Positions 36,278 to 44,391 of a stretch of DNA of 64,000 nt are shown here, in pieces (positions within the stretch are counted from its first letter, which is position 1; each line of letters begins with the position of its first letter). Origin of the DNA: Arthrobacter pullicola (GTDB lineage: Bacteria; Actinomycetota; Actinomycetes; Actinomycetales; Micrococcaceae). Below the pieces are notes generated by a model. It saw only the letters and a list, made by a program, of their open reading frames with translations, was not told the DNA's origin and made no database searches. The stretch is taken from positions 294,619 to 358,618 of the forward strand of contig NZ_JACSQC010000003.1 of NCBI RefSeq assembly GCF_014836875.1, read 5' to 3'. The position numbers and the translations under genes are program-made.

Positions 36278-36610
36278 TTACGGCCGTTTTGCGACACTGA
36301 GCAGGAACGCGGAGTCCTCCAGTGCGGTGACGGAGTGCCGGGCCTGCGGCACGATCAGCAGGTCGCCGGCAGATCCCTCCCAGGAGGTTCCCTCCGAGCT
36401 GAGGCTCACGCGGCCCTTGAGGACCATCACGGTGGCCTCGCCCGGATTGTCATGTTCATCCAGGACAAAACCCGACGCCAAAGCGATGACCGTCTGGCGC
36501 AGGATGTGTTCGTGTCCCCCGTACACCGTGACGGAGCTACGCCCGGAGGAAGCTTGCCGGGCCGTTTCCAAATGGTTCCTGACCAGCGCCGTCAGCGACT
36601 TCTTTTCCAT
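36278..36610 (-). CDS. Small cupin-domain protein
   Basis: The 110-aa protein is one cupin barrel: LRQTVIALASGFVLDEHDNPGEATVMVLKGRV is motif 1 and GDLLIVPQARHSVTALEDSAFLLS motif 2. Of the usual metal ligands, His in DEHDNPGE, Glu after it and His in ARHSV are present. The reaction is unknown; such small cupins often act as sensors or modifying enzymes. TAGACT (36618-36623, minus strand) ends seven bases before the ATG, again a leaderless layout. The coding end nearly touches pepN. Confidence 0.82.
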   Translation of the reverse strand: MEKKSLTALVRNHLETARQASSGRSSVTVYGGHEHILRQTVIALASGFVLDEHDNPGEATVMVLKGRVSLSSEGTSWEGSAGDLLIVPQARHSVTALEDSAFLLSVAKRP

Positions 36611-36617
36611 GCAGCGA

Positions 36618-36623
36618 AGTCTA
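36618..36623 (-). promoter_or_regulatory. -10 element TAGACT before the cupin gene
   Basis: Minus-strand TAGACT ends seven bases before the cupin ATG 36610, consistent with a leaderless or one-base leader transcript. No ribosome-binding site is present. Confidence 0.45.
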
Positions 36624-36653
36624 TGGGCCGGTTCCGGCAGGCGGTAGACGTGC

Positions 36654-37724
36654 CTACGGCACGCGGTTGATCCACTCCGAAGTGCCGAACTTATCGGCGA
36701 CTTTCCGCCGCGCCAATTCCATCTCCGAATCCGTGATCTCCGTCTGCTTGGCGCCGTAGCGTTCGGCGAACGTCTGCATCATCGTCGCGATGATCTCTTC
36801 GCGGCTGAGGCCCGTCTGCCGGCGCAGCGGATCGACGCGCTTCTTGGCGCTCCGGGTGCCCTTGTCGGAAAGCTTCTCCTTGCCGATGCGCAGGACGTCA
36901 ACCATTTTGTCGGCATCGATGTCATAGGACATGGTGACGTGGTGCAGCATGCCCCCGGAGCTGAGCCGTTTCTGTGCTGCCCCGCCGATCTTCCCCTGGT
37001 CGGTGGCAATGTCATTGAGCGGCTGATACCAGGCCTTGATGCCGAGGCGTTCAAGGGATTCCATCACCCAGGCGTCCAGGAACGGGTACGAGTCAGCGAA
37101 GCTGAGTCCGTCCACGAGGGACTGCGGGATGTAGAGGGAGTAGGTGATGGCGTTGCCGTGTTCCATGAACATGGCGCCCCCGCCGCTGATGCGCCGGACG
37201 ACGGTCACGCCGTGGCGCTCCGCGCCGTCGGGATCCACTTCATTGCGCAGCGACTGGAAGGAGCCGATCACTACGGACGGTGCTTCCCATTCCCAGAAAC
37301 GAAGGGTCGGGTTCCGCCGTCCGGCTCCAACCTCTTCGGCAAGGACCTCGTCCATGGCGACGTGCATGTGAGTGGGGAGCGCTGTGGGAGGGATGATTTC
37401 CCACTCATGGTCACCCCAGCTGGTGGCCTTCGCCAGTGCCCGGCGGACGGTGATTGCCACTGCCTCCGGCGAGAACCCGAACAGGACGGCATCCGGGCTC
37501 AGCCGTGCGCGGACGGCAGTGCTGATCTGCTCAGCAGTACTGTCCGCCGGCAGGCCGTTGAGGGCTGCATTGATCTCTTCGAGGGCGTCGTCCGGTTCCA
37601 GGAAGAAGTCTCCGCTGAGGGAGACGGAGTCCAGGACCCCATCGCGTACCTCAAGGTCCACGACGACGAGTTTCCCGCCCGGTACCTTGTATTCCCCGTG
37701 GCGGCTGCCGTTTTCTTCGTTCAT
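36654..37724 (-). CDS. lplA: Lipoate-protein ligase, accessory domain at N-terminus
   Basis: Attaches lipoate to the lipoyl domains of 2-oxoacid dehydrogenases and glycine cleavage H protein. In this 356-aa protein residues 1-100 (GKLVVVDLEVRDGVLDSVSL, then GDFFLEPDDALEEINAAL) resemble the Lip_prot_lig_C accessory domain that E. coli LplA has at its C-terminus. The catalytic domain then shows RRISGGGAMFMEHGNAITYS and the lysine in GKIGGAAQK. The order is thus permuted. AAGAGGGG lies upstream of ATG 37724. The function as LplA rather than an octanoyltransferase is likely but not certain. Confidence 0.88.
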   Translation of the reverse strand: MNEENGSRHGEYKVPGGKLVVVDLEVRDGVLDSVSLSGDFFLEPDDALEEINAALNGLPADSTAEQISTAVRARLSPDAVLFGFSPEAVAITVRRALAKATSWGDHEWEIIPPTALPTHMHVAMDEVLAEEVGAGRRNPTLRFWEWEAPSVVIGSFQSLRNEVDPDGAERHGVTVVRRISGGGAMFMEHGNAITYSLYIPQSLVDGLSFADSYPFLDAWVMESLERLGIKAWYQPLNDIATDQGKIGGAAQKRLSSGGMLHHVTMSYDIDADKMVDVLRIGKEKLSDKGTRSAKKRVDPLRRQTGLSREEIIATMMQTFAERYGAKQTEITDSEMELARRKVADKFGTSEWINRVP

Positions 37725-37782
37725 TCTGACCCCTCTTGGACATGCAATCCGGACTGGTTCGCGGAAGATGCTGACGAAAACG

Positions 37783-37816
37783 AAAGGCCCGTCCGGAATA
37801 TGCCGGACGGACCTTT
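37783..37816 (-). terminator. Terminator after rpmE2
   Basis: AAAGGCCCGTCCGG (37783-37796) and CCGGACGGACCTTT (37803-37816) form a 14-bp stem with one mismatch and a 6-base loop. Read on the minus strand it is followed by a T-rich CCTTTCGTTTTCG. It separates rpmE2 from lplA. Confidence 0.7.
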
Positions 37817-37848
37817 CAATTTTAGGCTGATGCCTTAGAAGTGAACTG

Positions 37849-38106
37849 CTACTTCTTGCCGCCGAAGCCCTTGAAGCGTGCGTTGAAGCGCTCGACGCGG
37901 CCTGCGGAGTCCATGATGCGCTGCTTGCCCGTGTAGAACGGGTGCGATGCGGAGGAGATTTCCACCTCGATGAGCGGGTAGGTGTTGCCGTCTTCCCACT
38001 CGATGGTCTTGGAGGAGGAGGCCGTGGAGTTGGTCAGGAAAGCGGTGTCAGACGCGAGGTCGCGGAAGACTACCGGGGCGTACTTGGGGTGGATATCAGA
38101 CTTCAC
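37849..38106 (-). CDS. rpmE2: Ribosomal protein L31 type B (zinc-independent)
   Basis: Large-subunit ribosomal protein of 85 aa. [32 protein letters not shown] and ERFNARFKG are L31 landmarks. The CxxC zinc ribbon of type A is absent: the protein has no cysteine. In many actinobacteria this paralogue is induced under zinc limitation to free zinc from type A copies. GTG 38106 is chosen with GAAGG upstream. I saw no obvious Zur box; instead a perfect palindrome lies about 85 bases upstream. Confidence 0.93.
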   Translation of the reverse strand: MKSDIHPKYAPVVFRDLASDTAFLTNSTASSSKTIEWEDGNTYPLIEVEISSASHPFYTGKQRIMDSAGRVERFNARFKGFGGKK

Positions 38107-38187
38107 AGTAATACCTTCTTTAGGTGACTGGATTTTGCCAGGCACGATGGGTGTCAAAAACTTAAGACTTCACAAGCTCTGATGGCC

Positions 38188-38199
38188 TGTTGGCCAACA
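38188..38199. promoter_or_regulatory. Palindrome TGTTGGCCAACA upstream of rpmE2
   Basis: A perfect 12-bp palindrome lies 82-93 bp upstream of the rpmE2 start. Close -10 candidates on the minus strand (TAGGAT 38204-38209 or TACGGT 38209-38214) put it around or just after the transcript start, a position suited to an operator. Confidence 0.35.
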
Positions 38200-38230
38200 C
38201 TCAATCCTACCGTAAACGGGCCTGCGGCTG

Positions 38231-39079
38231 TTAACCACTCCGCCAGCCGGTTACGGATGCCCGGACCGAGGAGTGGATTCCGCGGGTCGTGCCGGTGTAT
38301 TCGATGAGCAGCGGGCGGTAGAGATCATCGAGCAGCAGCACCAGGGATCCGGTGAACCCTCCGGGCTCCGTTGCCTCGATGACAGCTGTGAGCTTTGTGA
38401 CCGGGACACCGTTGTGCTCCGAATCGTATTCGGGAAGGGCGGGCCTGGCTGACTCCAGCAGGCTGCGCAGGCGGTCGGGATTCGCCGTGAGTTCGGCGGC
38501 GTCAACGAGGACAGCCGCGTAAGCTTCCTCGGCGCCTCCGTCGGCGTTGGCGGCAACGGCGGCATCACCCGTGCGCAGGGTGCGGGAAGCACCGTCGACG
38601 GTGATTTCAAGGTCACCGTCCTGGCTGTTCAACTCCATGCTGAAACCGGGAGCGGTCCGGAAATCCATGCTGTAGGTACCCGGCGGCAGCCAGCTGGCCG
38701 ACGTCGTCAGGCTCTGCCGTGCGCCGGCCCCAGCCACCATGGCGGCCGAGACGCAGGAACCGGCATCCGGAAAACCCGCGGTGTCCCTGCGGAGCAGCCA
38801 CTGACAGGCATCCTGAACGTCTGCTGCCATGCCGGTCTGTGCTCCGCTGACGCCCACCTGCAGCGGCGCGGACGGCGGCGGCGGCTCCGGTTCCGCTGTG
38901 CGAACCCGTGCCTGCTGGGGAGCAGCGGGTCCGGCTGCGGAAACGGAAGGTGCCTGCGTTGCCTGGCGGGCTTCCAGCTGCTCTGCGGTGGGTCCGCAGG
39001 CCGCCGCTGCCGGCAGCAGCGCAGCCAGGCACAGCACGGCTATCCGTTGCCGCCGGAACGGGTGGACGCGTCTGGCCAT
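38231..39079 (-). CDS. Putative secreted lipoprotein of unknown function
   Basis: The 282-aa protein starts with a signal peptide of type II: positive RRVHPFRRQR, hydrophobic IAVLCLAALLP and cleavage before Cys28 in AAAACGP. A Pro/Ala/Glu-rich linker follows (AEPEPPPPSAP), then a globular part with repeated beta-strand patterns (TGSLVLLLDDLYRPLLIEYTG near the end) that resembles LppX/LprG-like or sensor-type domains, but I cannot assign it. It lacks introns of homology to its neighbours and is on the same strand as the SpoU methyltransferase gene, 86 bp downstream of that gene's stop. Confidence 0.75.
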   Translation of the reverse strand: MARRVHPFRRQRIAVLCLAALLPAAAACGPTAEQLEARQATQAPSVSAAGPAAPQQARVRTAEPEPPPPSAPLQVGVSGAQTGMAADVQDACQWLLRRDTAGFPDAGSCVSAAMVAGAGARQSLTTSASWLPPGTYSMDFRTAPGFSMELNSQDGDLEITVDGASRTLRTGDAAVAANADGGAEEAYAAVLVDAAELTANPDRLRSLLESARPALPEYDSEHNGVPVTKLTAVIEATEPGGFTGSLVLLLDDLYRPLLIEYTGTTRGIHSSVRASVTGWRSG

Positions 39080-39165
39080 GGAAGAGACCCCGGGAGTCAG
39101 TGGATGGTGCTTCGTGCACCGACAGTGTCGCACCGCAGGGCCAGGAACATAAGGGTATTCCGGTG

Positions 39166-39972
39166 CTAGAAAACGCGGCACTCCCAGAAGGCGACAGCGC
39201 TTGCCGCGGCAACGTTCAGGGAGTCCACTCCCCCCTGCATGGGGATGCGGACCGTGAGGTCGACCTCGGCCAGGGTGCTGCGGGAAAGGCCGTCCCCCTC
39301 GGTCCCAAGGACCAGCGCCAGCCGCTCGTGCCGCTGCGCGCCCAGCTCCTGCAGCGTCAGTGAATCCTCTTCCAGTGCCAGCGCAGCGGTGGTGAATCCT
39401 GCGTGGCGCAGATCCGCGAGGGCTCCGGGCCACTCCTGCAGCCGCAGCCACGGCACCTGGAACACCGTTCCCATGCTCACCCGGATGGCGCGGCGGTACA
39501 GCGGATCGGCGCACTGCGGGCTGACCAGGACGGCGTCGACGCCCAAAGCTGCGGCCGAGCGGAAGATTGCCCCAATATTGGTGTGGTCCACAATGTCCTC
39601 CAGCACGGCAACCCGCCGGGCAGCTGCCAGGACCGGGCCAAGTTCCAGTGGCTGCGGCCGGTGCATGGCGGCCAGGGCCCCGCGGTGCAGATGGAATCCG
39701 GTGATTGCTTCGAGGACAGCCGGCGAGCCTACGTAGGCCGGCACATCGGGGAACGCATCCAGGACGTCCTGCAGGTCCGGGAGCCACTTATCCGCCAGGA
39801 AGAAGGAACGGGGCACATGGCCGGCCTCAATGGCGCGCCGCAGCACCTTGGAAGACTCCGCGATATACATGCCCTCGGCGGGCTCCCGGAGCCGGCGCAG
39901 AGACGTGTCGGTCAGCCGGGTGTAATCGGATACGCGGGGATCGTCGGCGGACTCCAGGCGGTGGAGACTCAC
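39166..39972 (-). CDS. SpoU/TrmH-family RNA 2'-O-methyltransferase
   Basis: Knot-fold (SPOUT) methyltransferase acting on rRNA or tRNA ribose. The 268-aa product has an N-terminal substrate-binding domain and the three SpoU motifs: NIGAIFRSAAALG (motif 1), LVLGTEGDGLS (motif 2) and IPMQGGVDSLNVAAASAV (motif 3). The specific nucleotide is unknown. GTG 39972 overlaps the TSUP stop by four bases (GTGA); an in-frame ATG at 39990 would overlap by 22 bases. Translation is therefore coupled to the transporter gene. Confidence 0.9.
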   Translation of the reverse strand: MSLHRLESADDPRVSDYTRLTDTSLRRLREPAEGMYIAESSKVLRRAIEAGHVPRSFFLADKWLPDLQDVLDAFPDVPAYVGSPAVLEAITGFHLHRGALAAMHRPQPLELGPVLAAARRVAVLEDIVDHTNIGAIFRSAAALGVDAVLVSPQCADPLYRRAIRVSMGTVFQVPWLRLQEWPGALADLRHAGFTTAALALEEDSLTLQELGAQRHERLALVLGTEGDGLSRSTLAEVDLTVRIPMQGGVDSLNVAAASAVAFWECRVF

Positions 39973-40769
39973 CCGAACACCATGACCCAAAGAGCCACGA
40001 GGCCCAGGAGAACGATAACGCTGCGCAGCACCACCGGGGAGAGGCGGCGTCCGACTGCCGCACCCACGAATCCGCCGATCAGGGAGCTGACGGCAATGAG
40101 GGCAACCACGGGCCAGACAATGCGGTCGAAGGCAAAGATTACGTAGGACGTCGCAGCCACGATGTTCACGCCCAGCACCAGGATGTTCTTCATGGCGTTG
40201 GCGTTCTGCATAGTGCCGTGCAGGAAGATGCCCAGGATGCCGACCAGCAGAATCCCCTGCGCTGCCACGAAGTAGCCGCCGTAGACGCCGGCCAGGTAGA
40301 CCAGGGCAATCAGCACCCAGGAATGGCCTGAACGTGCGGGCTCATCCTCCGCTTCCTGCGTCCGGGCGGCGCGGGCCCGGACCCAGGACTGCAGTTTCGG
40401 CTGGAAAATCACGAAGCACAGGGCCAGGACAATCAGATACGGTGCCACCGTGCCGAACACGGCTTCGGGCAGGTGAAGCAGCAGCCAGGCGCCGGTGATC
40501 CCACCGAGGATCGACGCCGGCAGCAGCCGAAGCAGTGTGCCTTTGAGGCCGGCCAGTTCACGCCGGTAGCCCCAGGATCCGGCCATGTTCCCGGCAACCA
40601 GTCCCATGGCATTGCTGATGGTCGCGGTGACCGGGGCGTAGCCCAGCGCAACGAGCACAGGAAAGGTAACCAGTGTGCCGGATCCAACAATGGCGTTGAT
40701 GGTCCCGGCCCAGAGCCCGGCGAAGAAGATGAGGGCATCGTGGAACAGCCCCGCTGAGGACATGAGCAT
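39969..40769 (-). CDS. TSUP-family (TauE/SafE) membrane transporter
   Basis: The 266-aa protein has about eight membrane segments in two halves: GLWAGTINAIVGSGTLVTFP and the repeat GYFVAAQGILLVGILG are the typical TSUP/TauE motifs. Family members move sulfonates, sulfite or organic anions; the substrate here is unknown. An alternative start at Met3 is possible. It follows an ABC ATPase gene by 14 bp and overlaps the methyltransferase gene, so all three are probably co-transcribed. Confidence 0.88.
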   Translation of the reverse strand: MLMSSAGLFHDALIFFAGLWAGTINAIVGSGTLVTFPVLVALGYAPVTATISNAMGLVAGNMAGSWGYRRELAGLKGTLLRLLPASILGGITGAWLLLHLPEAVFGTVAPYLIVLALCFVIFQPKLQSWVRARAARTQEAEDEPARSGHSWVLIALVYLAGVYGGYFVAAQGILLVGILGIFLHGTMQNANAMKNILVLGVNIVAATSYVIFAFDRIVWPVVALIAVSSLIGGFVGAAVGRRLSPVVLRSVIVLLGLVALWVMVFG

Positions 40770-40783
40770 GCGGCGCTGCGGTC

Positions 40784-41572
40784 TTAGCGCCGGGCGGTCG
40801 CGGTGTAGCGGCCCGAGGCATCACGCTGGACCGAGAGGGGAAGGTCGAACGCGGTGCTGAGATGGTCCTCGGTAAAGACCGTTTCGATCGGGCCCGCGGC
40901 CACGACGGTGCCCTCGCGCAGCAGCAGCGCATGCGTGAAGCCCGGGGGTACTTCCTCAAGATGGTGGGTGACCAGGACCATGGCGGGAGCCTCGTCGTCG
41001 GCGGCCAGGTTGGCCAGGCGCTGCACCAGGTCCTCGCGGCCGGCAAGATCAAGGCCGGCAGCGGGCTCGTCCAGAAGCAGCAGCTCCGGGTCCGTCATGA
41101 GGGCCCGGGCGATCTGCACACGCTTGCGTTCCCCTTCGCTGAGCGATGCGAAAGGGCGGTTGATGAAGGTGGACATGCCCCAGTCGTGCAGCAGGCGGAA
41201 GGCGCGGCGCTCATCGAGCTTGTCGTACTTTTCGCGCCAGCGTCCCGTCATGCCGTAGGCGGCGGTCAGGACCACATTCAGGACGGTTTCATGCTCGGGA
41301 ATCTGATTGGCCAGGGACGCCGAAGCCAGCCCGATCCTGGGGCGGAGTTCGAAGACGTCGACCGCACCAAGGATCTCTTCCAGGATGCCGGCCATGCCCC
41401 GTGTGGGGTGCATCCGTCCGCCGGCAATCTGCAGCAGCGTGGTTTTCCCGGCGCCGTTGGGTCCCATGATGACCCACCGTTCACCTTCCCTGACCTGCCA
41501 GTCGACGCCGTCCAACAGGGTCTTTCCGCCCCGGACGACGCTTACTCCAGCAAATTCAAGAACATCACTCAT
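40784..41572 (-). CDS. ABC-type ATPase, soluble stand-alone (ModF/YfbB-like)
   Basis: The 262-aa protein has the ABC core: Walker A GPNGAGKT, signature SLSEGERKRVQ, Walker B LLLLDEPAAGLD and switch VTHHLEE. The sequence between Q-loop and signature (ANQIPEHETVLNVVLTA) matches single-domain ATPases without known permease partner, often annotated as iron- or molybdate-type. It is not clearly paired with the TSUP gene below it, which uses no ATP. Met5 (41572) is taken as start since the preceding codons lack a ribosome site; TAGTGT ends eight bases upstream. It diverges from serB. Confidence 0.82.
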   Translation of the reverse strand: MSDVLEFAGVSVVRGGKTLLDGVDWQVREGERWVIMGPNGAGKTTLLQIAGGRMHPTRGMAGILEEILGAVDVFELRPRIGLASASLANQIPEHETVLNVVLTAAYGMTGRWREKYDKLDERRAFRLLHDWGMSTFINRPFASLSEGERKRVQIARALMTDPELLLLDEPAAGLDLAGREDLVQRLANLAADDEAPAMVLVTHHLEEVPPGFTHALLLREGTVVAAGPIETVFTEDHLSTAFDLPLSVQRDASGRYTATARR

Positions 41573-41697
41573 AGCAGTAGACACTAGGCTAAAGAAAGGC
41601 GCGTTGGCGAAACGCTACGCCGCCGCGCCGCCGTGCCGTTCCCCAGGCCGACCGGCAGACAGTGCACCTATAGGACTACCCGCAGAACGGAACCCGC

Positions 41698-42612
41698 ATG
41701 CCCCCCGAAAGCTTCCCGGAATTCAGTGTCGTCAGCTACGGTCGGGAGCTTGCCGATGACTACCTGGGCCAAGTCCAGCAGGCCGTAACCGATCTCGGCG
41801 CGCGGATCCTGGAGCTGGAGAATGCGGACGGTGACGGGTACACCGTTTCCAAGCTCTTCGTGTCCTACGCCGGCGGTGTGGAGGCACTGCGGCTTGCGGT
41901 GGCCGCCGCGGCCGCAGCCGCCCTGGACAGCGGAGCAGCGCCGGCTCAAAGCACAGTGGTGCCCGCGTCGCTGCTGGAGCCCGCCCGGAAGCTGCTGGTC
42001 ATGGACGTTGACTCGACCCTCATCAAGCAGGAAGTAATTGAACTCCTCGCCGCTCACGCGGGACGTGAAGCCGAAGTGGCCGCGGTGACCGAGGCAGCCA
42101 TGCGCGGCGAACTGGATTTTGCCCAAAGCCTGCACGAACGGGTGAAGACCCTGGCCGGGCTCCCCGAAACCGTGATCGCGGAAGTCGGGACGCGGATCGA
42201 ACTCTCCGACGGCGCGGAAATCCTGGTGGGCGAGTTCCTGGCCGCCGGACACGCCGTCGCCGTCGTCTCCGGCGGGTTTAACCAGGTCCTGGCACCGCTG
42301 GCCGAGAAGCTGCAGCTGACGTTCGCCCGTGCCAACGAACTGGGAATCGAGAACGGCTTCCTGACCGGTGAGGTGAGCGGCGAAGTCGTGGACCGGGCGG
42401 TCAAGGCCCGTTCACTGCGGGAATGGGCAGCCGGACTGGGTATCAAGGAGGAGCACACCATCGCCGTGGGTGACGGTGCCAATGACCTGGACATGCTGGC
42501 GGCCGCCGCCCTTGGCGTGGCGTTCAACGCCAAGCCTGCCGTGCAGGCCGCAGCGGATGCCGTGCTTAACCTGCCCAACCTGGACGTGGTCCGGCACTTC
42601 GTCAAGCTCTAG
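41698..42612 (+). CDS. serB: Phosphoserine phosphatase SerB
   Basis: Final enzyme of serine synthesis, hydrolysing O-phosphoserine. The 304-aa protein has an N-terminal ACT-like regulatory part (residues 1-90) and a HAD domain with nucleophile motif LLVMDVDSTLIKQEVIELLA, AVVSGGFNQVL (motif II), the Lys in VVDRAVKARS region and GDGANDLDML (motif III). ATG 41698 lies in a 125-bp region shared with the divergent ABC gene. Confidence 0.93.
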   Translation: MPPESFPEFSVVSYGRELADDYLGQVQQAVTDLGARILELENADGDGYTVSKLFVSYAGGVEALRLAVAAAAAAALDSGAAPAQSTVVPASLLEPARKLLVMDVDSTLIKQEVIELLAAHAGREAEVAAVTEAAMRGELDFAQSLHERVKTLAGLPETVIAEVGTRIELSDGAEILVGEFLAAGHAVAVVSGGFNQVLAPLAEKLQLTFARANELGIENGFLTGEVSGEVVDRAVKARSLREWAAGLGIKEEHTIAVGDGANDLDMLAAAALGVAFNAKPAVQAAADAVLNLPNLDVVRHFVKL

Positions 42613-42623
42613 CGGACTGAATC

Positions 42624-42666
42624 TCCGGCTGTCCCCGCGGTTCGAACACCGCCCGGGACAGCCGGA
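42624..42666. terminator. Terminator between serB and SDR gene
   Basis: TCCGGCTGTCCC (42624-42635) pairs with GGGACAGCCGGA (42655-42666) over 12 bp, with additional pairing of GCGGT/ACCGC inside. It serves the two convergent genes. Confidence 0.75.
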
Positions 42667-42675
42667 AAACTGCCG

Positions 42676-43419
42676 TCAGGCGCCTAGGTAATCCTGGCCG
42701 CCGATGTACTCGGTGTGGCCGGCCGGAACGTCTGCCAGGGCCATGCGGGCCACTTCAGCGGCGAATTCCTCGACCGAGTAGAGCCGCCCGGCTTCTTCCC
42801 GGCGAGCTTCGATGGCTCCCGGATTGGCCCGGTCCAGCAGGGTCGCCGTGACGGTTCCTTCGATCATGTCGCCGGAAACCACCACCAGGGAAATGCCCTT
42901 CTCCTCCAGCGCCGGAATCATTGCCCGCAGGGCGTCTTCTCCGGCACGCTTGCTCCGGGCCACCGGCTCATATTCGGGCATGGTCGGCACGGAGTTGATG
43001 AAGTGTGCCTGGTGGCTGGTGACGAACACCACGCGGGATCCCGGCTTCATAACTTCCGCAGCGGCTGTGAGCATGTTCACCTGCGCGTCACGGTTCAGCT
43101 TCAGCGCGTAGTCCTCACCGAGCCCGGTTTCCATGCCGCCTGAGGCATTCAGGACCAAAATGTCCACCCCGCCGAAGGACTCCCTGGCCGCTTCGACCAG
43201 TGCTGCCGGCCCTTCCGGTGAGGTGAGGTCCGCGCCGACCGCAACTGCGCGGCCGCCGGCGGCCTCGATGCCCGCCACCACCTTGTTGGCCCGGGGGGCC
43301 TTCTGCCGGTAGTTGACGACGACGGCGGCGCCGTCGCCGGCGAGCAGCTTCGCTACCTCAGCTCCGATACCGCGCGACGACCCGGTAACAATCGCGGCTT
43401 TGCCATCAAGCTGGCCCAT
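42676..43419 (-). CDS. SDR-family protein with displaced catalytic Tyr
   Basis: The 247-aa protein has an intact NAD(P) motif VTGSSRGIGAEVA, ADLT and LNASGG (for NNAG). Ser135 is present (VFVTSHQAH), but the sequence near Lys157 is EYEPVARSKRAGE: the YxxxK position holds Val153 and the only nearby Tyr is Tyr150, seven before the Lys. It is therefore a non-classical SDR, possibly using a shifted Tyr. It shares the strand with fabG 131 bp upstream but has its own good promoter. GAGGAG lies upstream of ATG 43419. Reaction unknown. Confidence 0.82.
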   Translation of the reverse strand: MGQLDGKAAIVTGSSRGIGAEVAKLLAGDGAAVVVNYRQKAPRANKVVAGIEAAGGRAVAVGADLTSPEGPAALVEAARESFGGVDILVLNASGGMETGLGEDYALKLNRDAQVNMLTAAAEVMKPGSRVVFVTSHQAHFINSVPTMPEYEPVARSKRAGEDALRAMIPALEEKGISLVVVSGDMIEGTVTATLLDRANPGAIEARREEAGRLYSVEEFAAEVARMALADVPAGHTEYIGGQDYLGA

Positions 43420-43447
43420 GAATACTCCTCTTTGTGGAAAGTAGCTA

Positions 43448-43475
43448 AAAGTAGCTGACGAATTAGACTCTGCAA
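43448..43475 (-). promoter_or_regulatory. Promoter of the SDR gene
   Basis: On the minus strand TTGCAG (43470-43475) and TACTTT (43448-43453) are separated by 16 bases, giving a start near 43441 and a short leader with the GAGGAG ribosome site. Confidence 0.5.
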
Positions 43476-43480
43476 ACCAT

Positions 43481-43530
43481 CCTGCCAGCCGGGCTGGCAG
43501 GGAGCGTTAGTGGATTCCTCCAAGGAATCC
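43481..43530 (-). terminator. Two hairpins between fabG and the SDR gene
   Basis: GGATTCC/GGAATCC (43512-43530, 5-base loop) and CCTGCCAG/CTGGCAGG (43481-43501, with a CCGGG-type loop) lie in tandem just past the fabG stop. Neither has a long T-tract; together they may end or weaken fabG transcription. Confidence 0.4.
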
Positions 43531-43550
43531 CTCCGCGGCAGGGTGCGGAG

Positions 43551-44279
43551 CTAGTGGCCCATCCCGAGGCCGCCGTCGACCGGGATGACGGCACCGGAGA
43601 TGTAGCCGGCTTCCGGCCCGGCGATCCACCGGACAACCCCGGCGACTTCCTCCGGATCGGCGAACCGCCCGGCGGGGATCGAGGAAAGGTAGCTCTTGCG
43701 GGTGTCTTCCGGCAGGGCCTGCGTCATATCCGTGTCGATGAAGCCCGGCGCCACAACGTTCGCCGTGATGTTCCGTGAACCAAGCTCACGCGTCAGGGAC
43801 CGGGCAATGCCAATCAGGCCGGCCTTGGACGCGGCATAGTTGACCTGGCCCGGTGAGCCGTACAGGCCGACAACGGAGGAAATCAGCACAACCCGTCCCC
43901 GCCGGAGCTTCAGCATGCCCTTGGAAGCCCGCTTCACCACCCGGAAGGCGCCAGTGAGGTTCGTATCCACCACATCGGTGAAATCGTCTTCGCTCATGCG
44001 CAGCAGAAGGGTGTCGCGGGTGATGCCGGCGTTGGCGACCAGGACCTCCACCGGCCCATGGGCGGCTTCGACTTCGGTGAAAGCGGCATCGACCGAAGCC
44101 ATGTCCGTGACATCCGCCTTGACGCCGAGCATGCCGTCGGGAACGTCCCCGCTGCGGTAGGTGATGGCAACCCGGTCCCCCGCTTCCAGGAAGGCCTTCG
44201 CAATGGCCAGGCCTATGCCGCGGTTACCGCCCGTCACAAGGACGCTTCGGCCGGCTGGTGTCTGGGGATCGTTCTGCAC
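43551..44279 (-). CDS. fabG: 3-oxoacyl-ACP reductase FabG (classical)
   Basis: NADPH-dependent ketoreductase of fatty acid synthesis. The 242-aa protein is canonical: TGGNRGIGLAIA, NAGITRDTLLLRM, SSVVGLYGSPGQVNYAASKAG (Ser, Tyr, Lys) and APGFIDTDMT. The start codon is GTG 44279 with AAGGA about eight bases upstream. It differs from the long FabG4 near 19 kb and is likely the housekeeping enzyme. Confidence 0.93.
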   Translation of the reverse strand: MQNDPQTPAGRSVLVTGGNRGIGLAIAKAFLEAGDRVAITYRSGDVPDGMLGVKADVTDMASVDAAFTEVEAAHGPVEVLVANAGITRDTLLLRMSEDDFTDVVDTNLTGAFRVVKRASKGMLKLRRGRVVLISSVVGLYGSPGQVNYAASKAGLIGIARSLTRELGSRNITANVVAPGFIDTDMTQALPEDTRKSYLSSIPAGRFADPEEVAGVVRWIAGPEAGYISGAVIPVDGGLGMGH

Positions 44280-44340
44280 GCAAAAATCCTTACGCTGGGG
44301 TCAGGTGGTAAGTTCCGATCCTATCGGCGCCCGGGGTAAC

Positions 44341-44369
44341 TTCAAGAACACTGCGGGCAGTGAGATAAT
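44341..44369 (+). promoter_or_regulatory. Promoter of the DUF3099 gene
   Basis: GATAAT (44364-44369, five of six bases match TATAAT) has the weak -35 TTCAAG 17 bases upstream. Start would be near 44376, leaving a short leader with GGAG before ATG 44392. Confidence 0.5.
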
Positions 44370-44391
44370 AGAAATACCTGTTTGGAGAATC

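Noticed and set aside
38107-38230. Zur box before rpmE2
   Set aside because: No TGAnAAT-type dyad is seen on either strand; only the TGTTGGCCAACA palindrome is noted.
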